Positions 8,032 to 17,261 of a DNA stretch of 64,000 nt are shown here, one piece after another. Source of the stretch: JANWXR01 sp964608265 (GTDB taxonomy: Bacteria; Chloroflexota; Anaerolineae; Anaerolineales; UBA6663); contig CAZSNP010000009.1 of NCBI GenBank assembly GCA_964608265.1, forward strand, positions 26,230 through 90,229, read 5' to 3'. Made by a program: the position numbers and the translations under genes. Each line of letters begins with the position of its first letter. Position 1 is the stretch's first letter. The notes beneath the pieces were generated by a model, which saw only the letters and a list, made by a program, of their open reading frames with translations, was not told the DNA's origin and ran no database searches.

Positions 8032-11000
8032 TCAATCTCCAAAGGTAAGCGCGGCCAGCGTCGCCGGTTCCCCCGGGTACGAGCCGAGCGCATCGTCAAA
8101 TCTTCCTTGCGGCTCGCCGCTCAGCCGGGCCTCGTCGGCGGACGGAGCCGCCCCTGGTGGAAAATACAATCGAAAGGTCGTGCCCTGCCCCGATAAGCTC
8201 TGCAACCTGATCTCGCCGCCGTGCGCCCGGACGATGCCGGAGACGATGGACAGCCCCAGCCCCGTGCCCTTGCCAATGGGTTTGGTGGTGAAAAACGGAT
8301 CGAAGACCTTGGCCTGGATGGCTTCGTCAATGCCGGCGCCGGTGTCGTTGATCTCCAGCACCAGGCGACCGGTGGCCGGGTCCAGCTCGGTGCGCACGAA
8401 GATGAAACCACCGTTGGGCATGGCGTCGCGGGCGTTGGTCAACAGGTTGATGATGATTTGCGTGATTTGATTGCGATCACACGCAAACGCGGGCAGGTCA
8501 GGCGCATAGTCTGTGGTGACGACGATGTTCGACCATTTGTTGAGCTGATGTTCGATGAGCAGCAAGCTGTCGCGAACCACCGTGTTCAAATCGGCCGGCT
8601 CGAACTGGTCACCGCCGGCGTGGGCGTAGGTGCGCAGCGAGCGCACGATCTCGGCGCAGCGCCAGCCGCTGCGATGGATGGTGTCGAGGTTGCGCCGCAA
8701 CCGGTCGGCGTCTATGGCCGTGGGCTGCTCCAGCCGTTGTAGCCAACTTTGGGTGAGGCCGGTGATGACTTGCAGGGGTGAATTGATCTCGTGAGCCACC
8801 CCGGCGGCCAGCGTGCCGATATCGGCCAGCTTCGAGGCGACCAGCATCTGATCCTGCAAGCGCTTGCGCTCGGTCACATCCACGTACGCGGCACGGGTGC
8901 CGACGACCTGGCCGGCCTCGTTCCGTTCGGGCGTGGTGTGGGCGATCGTGTTGATCGTCTGGCCGCCTTTGGTCACCAGTTGGCGCTCCACGACGCGCGT
9001 TTCCTCCCAGGGCGATGTGACCTGCTCCAACTGCCGGCGCGACTCGGTGGACAGGAAGTTGGCCAGAGGCTGCCCGACCATCTCGGCCCGGCGATATCCG
9101 AGCGTCTCGAGGGCCAGGGCGTTGGCGTCGGCGATGGTGGGCGTATCGCCTTCATGGCGGAGTTGCAGATACATGATAGGCGCATCTTCAAACAGGCTAC
9201 GGAAACGACCTTCCGATACGCGCAGGGCGGCCTCGACTTGTTTGCGCGCGGTGATATCGGTCAATGAGATGAAGACCCGGGCCATATCGTGTTCGTGGCC
9301 CGGCGCTACCGCCCATTGCAGGCTGGCGTGAATGAGGTCGCCCGACAGCGTCAGGTTAGGCATCTCCCAGCAATAGTGCGGACGGCGCTCGGCCATCGCC
9401 ACCAGAATCTCGATCATGGTTTGATGCGCCTGGGGTGGCAAGATCTTTCCGAGGCTACCGATGAGATCGGACTTGTCGCGCGCGCCGTACAGTTTGACCG
9501 TGGCCGTATTGACATCGAGGATGCGAACCTGACCCAGCAGCGACGCCGCCGCCTCAGGTTGTTGACCAAAATAAGCGCGGAGATCGGCGACGCCCTGAGC
9601 GCGAAGGCGGTCGAGTTCGGCCAATACCGGGGAGTAATCCTCCTCCCACAGGGAAATCGGCGAGGCTTCGAACAACACGCGATAGCGCGCTTCGCTTTCG
9701 CGCGTGCGATCTTCGGCCACCTTGCGCGCCGTAATATCCAACCCGACGGATTGGATTTCGACGACGCGCCCGGCGCCGTCGACGATGCCGCGATCAACCC
9801 AGTATTGCCACACCTGGGCGCCATCGGGTCGCGTTACCCGGTGCTCGTAGGGTTCGGCCACAGGGTTGGCGGGCGTCAGACGCGTGAACAAATCGCGCAT
9901 CCGCGCGCGCACCGGCGTGCGATCCGGCTCGGGCAACAGCTCCACGAACCTCCGGCCGATCAGGTCCTGCGGCGCGATGCCCATGTATTCGCCATAGGCG
10001 CGATTGGCAAACGTGATGAGGCCGGCTTCATCCCAGCGGCAGATCATCTCGAGTTGATCGTTGACGACCGCCTGATAGCGTTGCTGGCTTTCGCGCAACA
10101 ACTCCTCGGCATGCCGGCGCTCTTCCACTTCGCGCTGGGCGGCCTCATACAACTGGCGATTCTTGATGGCGCCGGCCGCCAGGCTGGCGACGGCCAGCAG
10201 GAAGCCGCTGTCCTTGGCAGTGAAGTCCCGCTCGTCGGGGCGGTTGATGACCGTCAGCGTGCCGAAGGTCTCGTGGCGGTAGATCAGCGGGACGACGAGG
10301 ATGGCGCCGCATTCGGTGCCGGCCCGGCGCTGCTGCACCTCGGGCTCTTCGCGCGGGTCGCTCACACCCCTGGGCGAGAGGGCCGGCTGCCGTTCACGGA
10401 TGGCCCAGCCGCTCAGGCCGCGCATCAGTTCGTCGTAATCAATGGCCTGCACCTGGTCGAGGCCCGGGCCGCTGCCCACGGCGTGCGTGATGCGCTGAGC
10501 GACGTGATCACAGATGAAGAGCGTGGCACGGTCGGCCGGGAGCGACTCGGCCACCGCCCTGACCACCGTTTGTAGGGTATCGTCCAGTGTCTGCAGGGAC
10601 GAGACGGCGCGGCTGATGTGATATAGCGTCTGGGCTTCGGTCAGCGCCGCCTCGGTGACGGCCAGCGACTGCCGCAGCTTGTCCTCGCTCTCGCGGACCC
10701 GGGCCTCGGCCAGCTTCTGCTGGGTCACATCGCGGCAATACAAATTCGAATAGCCTTCGCTGATGACGGGCGTCAGCGTAATGGCAAAGTCGCGGTTGCC
10801 GATGCGCTGCTCGAACATCTCGCTGACGTGCGTCCGATGGGCTGCCCGTACGCGCGATAACCAGGGCTCCGTCACCGGCTGCGCGACGCCATAGCCAAGT
10901 TGGGCCAGCAACCACAGACTGGCGGTGTTGCCATACAGCAGCGTGCCCTCGGCACTGACGCGGATGACCGGCGCCGGATTCTCCTCCGGGAAGCGGGCCA

Positions 11001-11745
11001 GCGAGCGAATGCGCGCCTGAGCCTCTCGTTCGCGGGTGACGTCGTGCAGGATGAAGACCTGGTGATTGTAGTCGCGCATCCGCAGGGTGTGCTGGTCGAC
11101 TCGATACCAACCTCCCAGCCTGGGGAGGTGCTGCTCCGGCTCGGCGTGCGGGGTCAACGCCTGGCCGAGCAAGTCCGCTACGTCCCGGCCAAGGATGGCC
11201 GTGAAGTCGAGTTCGAGGCGCTCACTGACGGCCCGGTTGCAGCGGATGACGTGGCCGGCCTCATTCGTCATCAGGATCAAATCGCTGACGGCGTCGAAGG
11301 TGGCCTCCCACTCCTGTTTGGCGCGCTCGATGGCGTCCTCAGCCCGCCTGGTCTGCAACATGTGCGCGATGCGCTGACGCACCACGGCCAGGTGGAGCGG
11401 CTTGGTGATGAAGTCGGTCGCGCCCGCCGCGAAGGCGTCATTGACCGAGTTGGTGTCATCCAGGGCGGTGGTCACCAGGATCGGCACCCGGCGCCCGCCG
11501 GGCAATTGGCGCAGGTGGCCGATGGCTTCGATGCCGTTCATCACCGGCATCATGACATCCATCAGCACGACATCCATCGGCTGCGCGCGAAAGGCGATGA
11601 GCGCCGCGTGACCATTTTCAGCCTCCACCACGCGGCACTGGCTCCGCTCGAGCACCTGCCGCAACACGGCCCGCAGAGTCGGATCGTCATCCACCACCAG
11701 GGCCAGGTAGGGATGCGTCGCCGGGCTGAGGGGATGAGTAGGCAT
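8032..11745 (-). CDS. Multi-PAS/GAF histidine kinase with N-terminal receiver
   Basis: 1237 aa, no TM segments visible, so cytoplasmic. Order: receiver (about 10-130, VVDDDPTLRAVL, phospho-Asp in VVLMDVMMPVMNG, Lys in FITKPL); PAS (150-255); PAS-like (260-345); GAF (380-535); three further PAS domains (about 555-960, with DITARK and DVTERK linkers); HisKA with GVAHEINSPLQV; and HATPase_c with DTGAGI and GTGLGLSI. The N-terminal receiver suggests it is itself regulated by an upstream phosphorelay. It lies between cheW and a stand-alone receiver with 3-11 nt spacings. The ligands of the PAS and GAF domains cannot be read from sequence. Confidence 0.92.
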   Translation of the reverse strand: MPTHPLSPATHPYLALVVDDDPTLRAVLRQVLERSQCRVVEAENGHAALIAFRAQPMDVVLMDVMMPVMNGIEAIGHLRQLPGGRRVPILVTTALDDTNSVNDAFAAGATDFITKPLHLAVVRQRIAHMLQTRRAEDAIERAKQEWEATFDAVSDLILMTNEAGHVIRCNRAVSERLELDFTAILGRDVADLLGQALTPHAEPEQHLPRLGGWYRVDQHTLRMRDYNHQVFILHDVTREREAQARIRSLARFPEENPAPVIRVSAEGTLLYGNTASLWLLAQLGYGVAQPVTEPWLSRVRAAHRTHVSEMFEQRIGNRDFAITLTPVISEGYSNLYCRDVTQQKLAEARVRESEDKLRQSLAVTEAALTEAQTLYHISRAVSSLQTLDDTLQTVVRAVAESLPADRATLFICDHVAQRITHAVGSGPGLDQVQAIDYDELMRGLSGWAIRERQPALSPRGVSDPREEPEVQQRRAGTECGAILVVPLIYRHETFGTLTVINRPDERDFTAKDSGFLLAVASLAAGAIKNRQLYEAAQREVEERRHAEELLRESQQRYQAVVNDQLEMICRWDEAGLITFANRAYGEYMGIAPQDLIGRRFVELLPEPDRTPVRARMRDLFTRLTPANPVAEPYEHRVTRPDGAQVWQYWVDRGIVDGAGRVVEIQSVGLDITARKVAEDRTRESEARYRVLFEASPISLWEEDYSPVLAELDRLRAQGVADLRAYFGQQPEAAASLLGQVRILDVNTATVKLYGARDKSDLIGSLGKILPPQAHQTMIEILVAMAERRPHYCWEMPNLTLSGDLIHASLQWAVAPGHEHDMARVFISLTDITARKQVEAALRVSEGRFRSLFEDAPIMYLQLRHEGDTPTIADANALALETLGYRRAEMVGQPLANFLSTESRRQLEQVTSPWEETRVVERQLVTKGGQTINTIAHTTPERNEAGQVVGTRAAYVDVTERKRLQDQMLVASKLADIGTLAAGVAHEINSPLQVITGLTQSWLQRLEQPTAIDADRLRRNLDTIHRSGWRCAEIVRSLRTYAHAGGDQFEPADLNTVVRDSLLLIEHQLNKWSNIVVTTDYAPDLPAFACDRNQITQIIINLLTNARDAMPNGGFIFVRTELDPATGRLVLEINDTGAGIDEAIQAKVFDPFFTTKPIGKGTGLGLSIVSGIVRAHGGEIRLQSLSGQGTTFRLYFPPGAAPSADEARLSGEPQGRFDDALGSYPGEPATLAALTFGD

Positions 11746-11756
11746 AGCGAGCGGGC

Positions 11757-12215
11757 TTAAGCGGCTTCGGGCAGCGCCTGCAGCCGCGTTTGCTCGCTCA
11801 AGGTCAACACCTGGCCGAGGTCGAGCAGGATGATGAGGCGCGGCGCCACTTTGGCGATGCCGTGGATGAAGCGCGAATGCACCGTCGTGACGACCGGCGA
11901 CGGCGGTTCGACGACCTCGCTGCTGAAGCGCAGCACGTCGCTGACGGCGTCCACGATCAAGCCGACGGTGGCCTCGCCCAGCTCGACCACGACGATGCGC
12001 GAGTCGGCGGTGGCTGCCTCGGCCGGCAGCCCGAACCGCTTGTGCAGATCGAGCACCGGCAGCACCTTGCCGCGCAAGTTCGTCACGCCCTCGACGCAGG
12101 CCGGCGCGCGCGGCACCGCCGTGATGGGTTGCAACTTGATGATGCCCTGTACCGCCGCGATGTCCACACCGTAGAATTCATTGGCGAGCTTGAAGACGAC
12201 ATTCTGATGTTCCAT
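11757..12215 (-). CDS. cheW: Chemotaxis coupling protein CheW
   Basis: 152 aa, two SH3-like subdomains typical of CheW: FYGVDIAAVQGII, the VTNLRGKVLPVLDL signature, and DAVSDVLRF. It links receptors to CheA. I chose the ATG at 12215, preceded by AGGAGG 7 nt upstream; longer open frame exists upstream but has no ribosome site. It is separated from the rest of the che cluster by a 650-bp non-coding stretch with a MITE-like element, and lies directly upstream of the multi-PAS kinase, so it may serve that operon too. Confidence 0.93.
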   Translation of the reverse strand: MEHQNVVFKLANEFYGVDIAAVQGIIKLQPITAVPRAPACVEGVTNLRGKVLPVLDLHKRFGLPAEAATADSRIVVVELGEATVGLIVDAVSDVLRFSSEVVEPPSPVVTTVHSRFIHGIAKVAPRLIILLDLGQVLTLSEQTRLQALPEAA

Positions 12216-12244
12216 ACAACCGCCTCCTGGCCCCGGGCGGTAGA

Positions 12245-12262
12245 GACGCGCCGCAGCGCGTC
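12245..12262. repeat. GACGCGC hairpin followed by T-run
   Basis: GACGCGC and GCGCGTC flank the loop CGCA. A run of six T follows 8 bases later on the plus strand. It resembles the palindrome at 6183-6207 in sequence style and may belong to a small dispersed hairpin family. No plus-strand gene ends here, so a terminator role is unlikely. Confidence 0.5.
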
Positions 12263-12527
12263 GCCACGTTTTTTGACACACTGAAGGTTACAGAAATCGT
12301 CGGGCACTGTCCGTAAGTCGAGCGTAAAGCAACACTAAAGCTCTTGTGAAATTCCGACCTCGTAACGCGCCGATCATGCTCAACGGCAGGTCACTGCGTC
12401 GCGCGTCGTGGCCGACTTTTCAGACGGAGGTTGCCGCGCGGCGCGGCGGCATTAGCCTCTGCCACCAGCACCTCGCTGGCCGTCTCCACAAATGGGTTTA
12501 TGCATTTCACGTTCCGCTCTTAATCGG

Positions 12528-12703
12528 TTTCAAGGAGGTACTTGTCACCCCGAGCGAAGCGGGCGTTCGCAGAACGCACGGTCTCTACCCAAGCCTGGCG
12601 CGATTTGCGGCCAGCCAGAGATGCCGCGATGCTGTCGTTACGAAGTAACGCCGCATCGTCCGTCGCTCCGCTCCTCGGCATGACATTCGACCTCCTTGAT
12701 TTC
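12528..12703. repeat. MITE-like element with imperfect inverted ends
   Basis: About 176 bp. The left end (12528-12560, with CAAGGAGGTACTTGTC then ACCCCGAGCGAAGC) is an imperfect inverted match to the right end (12665-12703, reverse complement with CAAGGAGGTCGAATGTCATG). Internal palindromes include GCGTTC/GAACGC and CGTTAC/GTAACG. It has no coding capacity. It resembles the intergenic CACCCCGAGCGAAGCG-type repeats spread in many bacterial genomes. Confidence 0.6.
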
Positions 12704-12869
12704 AATTAACCGGAGTTTGGCAAATCGGGGTTCTAGCACATGATATGGCGGTTAAGCGTCGCCTCGAGCAGCCACATCTGGCGTCGAAAGTGCTATATGC
12801 CAGTGTCCAGTCAATTAAGTGCGTCACGTTCAAACGCTTTTCCTTCGGGACAATCGCCGCGGTTGCCCG

Positions 12870-13748
12870 TTACGCCTGCACCAGATCACCGGCCTGATGG
12901 ATAAACTGCTCCGCTTCGGCAATCACCGGGATGATGCGCGCATGCAGTTCGGCGCGCCGGTCCTCGTTCCAGCTCAACCGCTGCACCGCAATCGGGTCGG
13001 GCAGATAAGGCTCCTCGGCGCGACCGGCGCCGATGCCCAACTCGGTCAGGGTGGCATCGGCGATATGGACGGCGGCGGCGAGCAGCGCGCCCTCGCCGGC
13101 CTGGGCCGGGCGGTGGTGATAGGCAATTGCCTCGATCAGCGGGCGCGGCAGGTGCCAGCGGCGCGCCATCTCCGCGCCGAGCGAGGCATGGTCGATGCCG
13201 AAGTGCTGCGCCTCCAGATCGGCGAAGGGGCGGCCCTGCCACTCCGGCCCGCTCGTATCAACGTTGCGCAGCAGCACTTCGAACGCCAACTTGCCGATGT
13301 CGGCCAGCAGCCCGGCGTGATAGGCCTCCTCCGCCGTGTGCGCGCCGAAGCGCCCGACGGCCAGCCGCGCCGCCGCCGCCATCCCCACGCTGCGCTTCCA
13401 CAAATCCCCGCGCTCCAATCCATAGCCCGGGGCTGGGCGGTCGATGTAGGCCGCGATCGAGGCCGCCAGCACCAGACTCTGAATCGCGTTCTGCCCGAGG
13501 TAGACCACGGCCTGCCGCACCGTGGCCACCGGCGAGCGCAAGCTGTAGTAGGCGCTGTTCGCCAGCCGCAACACCAGGCCTGCCATCGCCTGATCCATCG
13601 CCAGCACATCGGCCAGGTCGCTCATCTTCGAGCGCGGGTTGCGGATGAGGGCCAGCGCCCTCTGCGCGACCTGAGGCATGGGCGGCAACTCGCCCACGCG
13701 GCGGATCAGCTCATCAACCGTTGGCCGGCGGGTCAGCGTCTTCAGCAT
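12870..13748 (-). CDS. HDOD-domain signalling protein
   Basis: 292 aa, one HDOD domain (about 10-210): ELPPMPQVAQRAL, the SKMSDLADVLAMDQAM helix, LVLRLANSAYYSL, and HAGLLADIGKLAF, which corresponds to the HD-like core without the catalytic HD pair. HDOD proteins are non-catalytic signalling adaptors often found with che and c-di-GMP genes. The ATG at 13748 overlaps the cheR stop (ATGCTGA), so the two are translationally coupled. It is the last gene of the cheA-cheR operon. Confidence 0.88.
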   Translation of the reverse strand: MLKTLTRRPTVDELIRRVGELPPMPQVAQRALALIRNPRSKMSDLADVLAMDQAMAGLVLRLANSAYYSLRSPVATVRQAVVYLGQNAIQSLVLAASIAAYIDRPAPGYGLERGDLWKRSVGMAAAARLAVGRFGAHTAEEAYHAGLLADIGKLAFEVLLRNVDTSGPEWQGRPFADLEAQHFGIDHASLGAEMARRWHLPRPLIEAIAYHHRPAQAGEGALLAAAVHIADATLTELGIGAGRAEEPYLPDPIAVQRLSWNEDRRAELHARIIPVIAEAEQFIHQAGDLVQA

Positions 13749-14524
13749 CGCTCGTAAAACGAAAAGGCCACGCTCCGCAACCCGATGGCTTGCGGTTGCG
13801 GAATGGTCTCCGTGCCGCCGATAAAGAGGATGCCGCCCGGCCGCAGCGCCGCCTGAAATTTCCGATACAACAGCGCCGTGGCCTGGTCGGTGAAGTAGAT
13901 GACGACGTTGCGGCACAGGATCAGGTCGAAATCGCCCTCAAACTCGTCGTCGAGCAGATTGAGTTCGCGAAAGGTCGTCACGCGCCGGGCGGTGGGTTGC
14001 CCGATGAAGTAGGGCGGGCCGCCCGGTTGCCAGAAGCGCGCCCGCTGGGCGGCCGTGACGTTTTTGATGTCGTCGGCGGTGTATGGGCCGCGATTGCGTG
14101 CGTGGGCCAGCGCGCCGCGATCGAGGTCGCTGGCCAGGAGGGTGTGGGCGCGCCCAGGTGTGAGTTCATCCAACAGCATTGCCAGGCTGTACGGCTCCGG
14201 GCCGATGGAACAACCGGCGCTCCACAGTCTGAGTCTGGGCCGGGTCTTCAGCAGGCCGGGCAGGATTTGCTCGCGCAGGGTCTGCCAGCGTTCGGCATCG
14301 CGAAAGAATGCCGAGACGTTGATGGTGAGGTAGTTGCGGAACCTCGATAGCTCCCCCTCATCGGCTTCGACGCGGCGGAAGTATTCGCCCCACGTCGGCG
14401 CCCCGGCGCGCACCAGCCAGGCGTCGAGCCGCCGGCGCATCTGCTCATCCTTGTAATGATCGAGGTTGATACCCAACAGCGACTTGATGTTCCGCTTGAC
14501 CTGCCGGTAGATCGCGAGATCCAT
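13742..14524 (-). CDS. cheR: CheR protein-glutamate O-methyltransferase
   Basis: 260 aa, usual length. It has an N-terminal helical domain, then a SAM-binding Rossmann domain with LRLWSAGCSIGPEPYSLAM (the typical Gly/Ser is present, with P where many CheR have E-xx), LLASDLDRGALAHARN and DLILCRNVVIYF. It methylates glutamates on chemoreceptors and is opposed by CheB, encoded 24 bp upstream. No methyl-accepting receptor gene lies in the window. Confidence 0.93.
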   Translation of the reverse strand: MDLAIYRQVKRNIKSLLGINLDHYKDEQMRRRLDAWLVRAGAPTWGEYFRRVEADEGELSRFRNYLTINVSAFFRDAERWQTLREQILPGLLKTRPRLRLWSAGCSIGPEPYSLAMLLDELTPGRAHTLLASDLDRGALAHARNRGPYTADDIKNVTAAQRARFWQPGGPPYFIGQPTARRVTTFRELNLLDDEFEGDFDLILCRNVVIYFTDQATALLYRKFQAALRPGGILFIGGTETIPQPQAIGLRSVAFSFYERC

Positions 14525-14548
14525 GACGTGCTCGTTGAGCGGCTCGGT

Positions 14549-15688
14549 TCAGAGTTGGCGGCAGTGGCGCGCCAGCCCGGCGGCCACCTCGGGCAGGGGC
14601 AGGACGTCGTTGGCATGACCGGCTTCGCACACGCTGCGCGGCATGCCCCACACCACACACGTGCCTTCATCCTCGGCGATGATGCGGCCACCGGCGCCGC
14701 GCACCAGGGCCGAGCCGTTGGTGCCGTCGTGGCCCATGCCGGTGAGGATGGCGGCCACCGTGCGCGAGCCAAAGAATTGGGCGAGGCTGGCCATCGTCAC
14801 ATCAATTGCCGGCCGCACGCCGTGCACGGTCGGGTTTTGATTCAGGGCCACCCGGCCCTCGCCATCGAACTGCATGTGAAAGCCGCCCGGCGCCAGCAGG
14901 GCCTGACCGACCCTGAGCACATCGCCTGGTTCGGCCTCCTTCACGCATAACGCCGAGGCTTGATTGAGCCGTTCGGCCAGCGAGCGGGTGAAGCCCACTG
15001 GCATGTGTTGCACAATGACGACGGCGGCTTCGAGGTCGGCGGGGATGTTGGGGACGACCTCGTTGAGGGCGCGCGGCCCGCCGGTGGAGGCGCCGATGAC
15101 GACGACCTTATCCGCCGCGGTGAGCGGGCGGGTGGGTTTGGCGCCCGCCGTGGCGGCGAGCGCCGGCGCGCCGGCGGGGGCCGCGCCTCGGGCCAGGGCG
15201 GCGAGGTTGCCCAACCTCAGCCCGCGCGCGCGCCGGACACTGGCTCGGGCGGCCGCGCGGATTTTGGTCACTACCTCATCCATCACCGCCGCCAGGTTGG
15301 CTTTGTCCACGGGCTTGGCGACGAAGTCAACGGCGCCCCAGGTCAACGCCTGCACCGTTTCGCGCGCGCCCTCCACCGTCAGGCTGCTCAACATCACCAC
15401 CGGCGTCGGCTCGCGCGACATGATTTCCTTGAGCGTCGACAGCCCGTCGAGGCGCGGCATCTCCACGTCGAGCGTGATGACATCCGGCTGAAGCCTGCGG
15501 AGAAGGTCCAACGCCTCGCGGCCATCCCTGGCCGAGCCGGCCACATGCAGCCCCGGCGCCGCCGCAATGTATCTGCCGATGGTGTAGCGCATGAAGGCCG
15601 AATCATCCACGACCAGCACCCGCACCGGGCGCACTTCGCCGGGCGCGGCGGGGGCGGGCGGGGGGGCCGGGCGGGTGGCGAGCATCAT
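14549..15688 (-). CDS. cheB: CheB glutamate methylesterase/deamidase
   Basis: 379 aa. N-terminal receiver (VLVVDDSAFMR, phospho-Asp in VITLDVEMPRLDG, Lys in FVAKPV), an Ala/Arg-rich linker (about 145-190), and a C-terminal esterase with Ser in VIGASTGGPRAL, His in VIVQHMPVGFT and Asp in LTGMGHDG. It removes methyl groups from receptors once phosphorylated by CheA. It starts 1 nt after the cheY stop. Confidence 0.95.
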   Translation of the reverse strand: MMLATRPAPPPAPAAPGEVRPVRVLVVDDSAFMRYTIGRYIAAAPGLHVAGSARDGREALDLLRRLQPDVITLDVEMPRLDGLSTLKEIMSREPTPVVMLSSLTVEGARETVQALTWGAVDFVAKPVDKANLAAVMDEVVTKIRAAARASVRRARGLRLGNLAALARGAAPAGAPALAATAGAKPTRPLTAADKVVVIGASTGGPRALNEVVPNIPADLEAAVVIVQHMPVGFTRSLAERLNQASALCVKEAEPGDVLRVGQALLAPGGFHMQFDGEGRVALNQNPTVHGVRPAIDVTMASLAQFFGSRTVAAILTGMGHDGTNGSALVRGAGGRIIAEDEGTCVVWGMPRSVCEAGHANDVLPLPEVAAGLARHCRQL

Positions 15689-15689
15689 C

Positions 15690-16046
15690 TCAGGCCAGCG
15701 CCTTGCCGATGGCGGCCAGCACGCGCGCCGGCTCGAATGGTTTGACGACGAAGTCCCTGGCGCCCGATTTGATCGCCTCCAGTATCACGGATTCCTGGCC
15801 CAGCGCGGTGAGCATGACGATGCGGGCGTTCGGGTCGCCGGAGCGAATCTCCCTGAGGGCGGCCAGGCCGTCCATCTCGGGCATGGTCACATCCATCAGC
15901 ACCGCGTCGGGCCGGTTGGATTTGTAACTGTCAACCGCCTTCAGGCCGTTCTCGGCCTCGATGACCTCGTGGCCGTTGCTGGAGAGCATCTTTGAGATGC
16001 GGACGCGCAGGAACTCCGCATCATCCACAATCAATATCTTCGCCAT
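15690..16046 (-). CDS. cheY: CheY chemotaxis response regulator
   Basis: 118 aa, single receiver: ILIVDDAEFLR, phospho-Asp in AVLMDVTMPEMDG, Thr in MLTALGQ and Lys in FVVKPFEP. It sits between cheD and cheB, the usual place for the CheY that is phosphorylated by CheA and dephosphorylated by CheC. It presumably targets a flagellar or pilus motor, or an unknown effector; no motor genes are in the window. Confidence 0.92.
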   Translation of the reverse strand: MAKILIVDDAEFLRVRISKMLSSNGHEVIEAENGLKAVDSYKSNRPDAVLMDVTMPEMDGLAALREIRSGDPNARIVMLTALGQESVILEAIKSGARDFVVKPFEPARVLAAIGKALA

Positions 16047-16116
16047 TCTTGACTCCTTAGTCCCCGAAGGACCTTCGCCGCCATCACCACACCGCAGCCC
16101 TGGCCGCGCCGACTAA

Positions 16117-16602
16117 CTACAGATCACGCTCCGGGTTGCCGATGGCCCGCACCGTGGTGCGTCCATCAACCACATGCAGCCGCACCGTGCGGCCCGCGTT
16201 TCCGCCCACATCCTCCGCTGAAAGTTCGAGGTTGTAACTGGCCAGCACCCGACGCGCGGCGGCCACGTTGCGCTCGCCGATGTTGAGCGATTGCTTCATG
16301 CCCGGCAGGTTCAACATCGTGGCCCCGCCGGCCATGCGCACCACCAAACGGTTGCGGGCCGCGCCCATCTTTTCCAGTTTCTCCAGCATGCTGGCCACAC
16401 CGCTGTCCACGAATTTTGGATTGCGGGCGTCGCTGTCGTTGAGCCGTTGCGGCAGTACCGCGTGCAGCAACGCGCCGACGCGGACGTGCGGGTCGTACAT
16501 GCTGATGCCGACGCACGAGCCAAGCCCGTAGGCCACCAGCACATCGTCGGGGTTGTTGCTCAATTTGATCTCGCCCAGCCCGACCGCGTGGCTATTGTCC
16601 AT
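16117..16602 (-). CDS. cheD: CheD receptor deamidase
   Basis: 161 aa, CheD fold with catalytic Cys in YGLGSCVGI, His in GALLHAVLP and a conserved Gly-rich RMAGGA stretch. It deamidates receptor glutamines and, in Bacillus/Thermotoga-type systems, binds and activates CheC. The ATG at 16602 has GGAGGG 5 nt upstream and overlaps the end of cheC by 11 nt. Confidence 0.93.
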   Translation of the reverse strand: MDNSHAVGLGEIKLSNNPDDVLVAYGLGSCVGISMYDPHVRVGALLHAVLPQRLNDSDARNPKFVDSGVASMLEKLEKMGAARNRLVVRMAGGATMLNLPGMKQSLNIGERNVAAARRVLASYNLELSAEDVGGNAGRTVRLHVVDGRTTVRAIGNPERDL

Positions 16603-17221
16603 CGACGCCCTCCGCCTGAGCGGTGGCAAAAGCCGCCAGGGCTGCCGCGTCGGGGATCATCCAGAAATTCACTTTCAGCTCGCGCCCATTGCGGAGGAAG
16701 GCGCCTTTCAGCAACAGCACGTAATCGCTCACGCCGCCGCTGATCGCGACGACGATGTCGCTGATGGCGCCAACCATATCGACCATCACCGCCGGCGGGC
16801 TGGGGGTGGCGCTGTGGCCGGTGCGGCGCGCGACCGAATTGAGGAAGAAGCTGCCGGTCAGGTTGCCGATTTCCTGCAGCGCCGAGCGTTCCATGCGGCC
16901 CAGCAGCGTGGTGGTGCCGGGCGGGTTTTCCAGCAGCAGGTCCACCAGTTCGAGCGCGGTGTCGTAGGCGATGACGAGCATGATCTGCCCGGTCAGCTCG
17001 CCCTGCGATTGCAGATAGATGCCGACCGCTTCCTGCTCCGGCCCGCCCGCCAACGCCGAGACCTCGCTCAGCGGCACGAGTTGAACATCCGGCTCGGCGA
17101 CGCTGATCACCTCGCCGACCATGCTCGAGAGTCCCTCGGCTGCATGCCGGATGCCGTCGTTGGCCATGATCTTCAACAACCCCTGCAGGCGTTTGTCGTA
17201 GGTGATGGTCTCGGGCAGCAT
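16592..17221 (-). CDS. cheC: CheC-type CheY-P phosphatase
   Basis: 209 aa. The helix with SALQEIGNLTG carries the SxxxExxN active-site pattern. The expected other site near the N-terminus (GIRHAAEGLSSMVG) is degenerate, so this is a one-site variant. It dephosphorylates CheY-P and partners CheD, encoded immediately downstream with overlap. I chose the ATG at 17221; longer open frame reaches back into cheA. Confidence 0.88.
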   Translation of the reverse strand: MLPETITYDKRLQGLLKIMANDGIRHAAEGLSSMVGEVISVAEPDVQLVPLSEVSALAGGPEQEAVGIYLQSQGELTGQIMLVIAYDTALELVDLLLENPPGTTTLLGRMERSALQEIGNLTGSFFLNSVARRTGHSATPSPPAVMVDMVGAISDIVVAISGGVSDYVLLLKGAFLRNGRELKVNFWMIPDAAALAAFATAQAEGVDGQ

Positions 17222-17261
17222 GCGGTGCGGTTCTCCTGCGCGTCGGTTAGAGGGGCGCGGC

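Larger units (their letters stand above)
12216..12869. other. 654-bp non-coding spacer between HDOD gene and cheW
   Basis: No credible gene is seen. It contains a GACGCGC/GCGCGTC hairpin at 12245-12262 and a MITE-like inverted-repeat element at 12528-12703. The remainder has no clear pattern. It presumably also holds the cheW promoter. Confidence 0.7.

Noticed and set aside
9289..10575. Plus-strand open frame opposite the multi-PAS kinase
   Set aside because: High-GC antisense shadow. The minus-strand gene has unambiguous PAS, GAF and kinase motifs through this interval.
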